From Bacteroidota bacterium (GTDB taxonomy: Bacteria > Bacteroidota > Bacteroidia > Cytophagales > Cyclobacteriaceae), in the NCBI GenBank assembly GCA_018267135.1, contig JAFDZA010000004.1:124001-188000 (forward strand): 64,000 bases of DNA, given 5' to 3'. The notes beneath the pieces were generated by a model, which was not told the origin of the DNA, did no database searches, and saw nothing but the letters and a program-made list of their open reading frames with translations. Position numbers and translations under genes: made by a program. Shown here piece after piece: positions 63,472 through 64,000 of the stretch (the stretch's first letter is position 1; each line of letters starts with the position of its first letter).

Positions 63472-64000
63472 TTCTCTAAGTTGTACTCTTTTATTTTACG
63501 GTAGAGTGTTCTTTCAGAAATACCCAAATCGCGTGCCGCATATTTGCGTTTATTTTTGTTTTTGCTCAGGGCACGAACGATCAGTTCTTTCTCCTTCTTT
63601 TGAATGGAAAGCGTGTCGTCTTCTGCTTCGTGCGAGATGTCTTGCACTTCTTCGGCCACTGCTTCTACCGGTTTTACGCTGGGGTTAATGTTCAGCATTA
63701 CCGGTTGCTCGCGGGTGGTTTTGGTTTCTTGCAGGCCTTCAAATAAATGTGTATGATCTTTAATCAGTTGAGCGGCCTGTGCTGGATCGGTAAAGATTTC
63801 GAGTACCAGTTTTTTTACATCGGTTACATCTTTTTTCAGGTCGAATAATACTTTGTAGAGTATGTCGCGCTCTGAGATATCCGCATTACCGCTGTTTAGC
63901 CGAATGGGTAGGGTGGTTTCGCGGGGAATGTAATGCTGTAGGGTGGCTGCATCTATTTCCTTGGGTTCGGTGGTTAACACCGATATCTGCTCAACAAGGT
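63468..64000 (-). CDS. Sigma-54-dependent transcriptional activator, C-terminal part (5' end outside window)
   Basis: The frame is open to the window edge; the apparent start at 63980 is an internal Val codon. The residues before it read LVEQISV, which matches the end of the AAA+ sigma-54-interaction domain. A linker follows, and the last 40 residues form a Fis-type helix-turn-helix (KRKYAARDLGISERTLYRKIKEY). Such proteins open promoters with RNA polymerase bound to sigma-54. It heads the operon with lptE and secG and may control envelope genes (inference). Confidence 0.9.
   Translation of the reverse strand, partial: LVEQISVLTTEPKEIDAATLQHYIPRETTLPIRLNSGNADISERDILYKVLFDLKKDVTDVKKLVLEIFTDPAQAAQLIKDHTHLFEGLQETKTTREQPVMLNINPSVKPVEAVAEEVQDISHEAEDDTLSIQKKEKELIVRALSKNKNKRKYAARDLGISERTLYRKIKEYNLEK

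Overview
The window is a 64 kb piece of a chromosome from a member of the Bacteroidota, probably of the Cytophagales type (the order is inference). Supporting signs are a SusC/SusD pair, two proteins ending in type IX secretion (T9SS) sorting domains, a type III glutamine synthetase, a Bacteroidota-style LptD/LptE pair, and many copies of the phylum's promoter box TAnnTTTG placed just upstream of genes. The content is mostly housekeeping and envelope genes. I saw no phage, insertion sequence, CRISPR array, tRNA or rRNA.

Positions 1-14441 form a starch/alpha-glucan utilisation locus. In order it holds a SusC porin (5' end cut by the window), SusD, a SusE-like and a SusF-like surface glycan-binding lipoprotein, an AT-rich adhesin-like gene that looks inserted, a CBM48-GH13 amylase/pullulanase with a T9SS tail, and a SusA-like GH13 neopullulanase. 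A convergent GH53 endo-galactanase closes it. The expected flow is binding and cutting of glucan at the surface, import of oligosaccharides through SusC/D, and further cutting in the periplasm.

Positions 14454-29067 carry general metabolism: a DUF423 protein, Ppx/GppA, glutamine synthetase III, a propionyl-CoA carboxylase-type beta subunit, an MsrB lipoprotein, an M42 aminopeptidase, three tandem YfiR-like periplasmic proteins, aroA and aroB around a tiny membrane protein, proline dehydrogenase and lysS. Positions 29079-36798 hold lptD, a divergent amidase-MlaD pair, a methylcrotonyl-CoA carboxylase-type beta subunit, a SirB1-family protein and MgtC. Positions 36976-45582 hold a Rieske oxygenase, the RNase P RNA gene, a Cys-loop-type channel homologue, a Kup potassium transporter, a coiled-coil lipoprotein, a beta-barrel protein and a membrane pyrophosphatase.

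Positions 45988-60532 are the most striking part: six consecutive same-strand paralogues of a roughly 800-residue FtsX/MacB-type permease with no ATPase gene beside them. The sixth is split by two apparent single-base deletions. After a DOPA-dioxygenase-like gene, the window ends in a leftward envelope operon: sigma-54 activator (partial), LptE, a TPR-like protein and SecG. No clearly new system is proven. The best candidates for a second look are the permease array, the YfiR triplet, the S74-plus-T9SS adhesin with its composition island, and the channel homologue.
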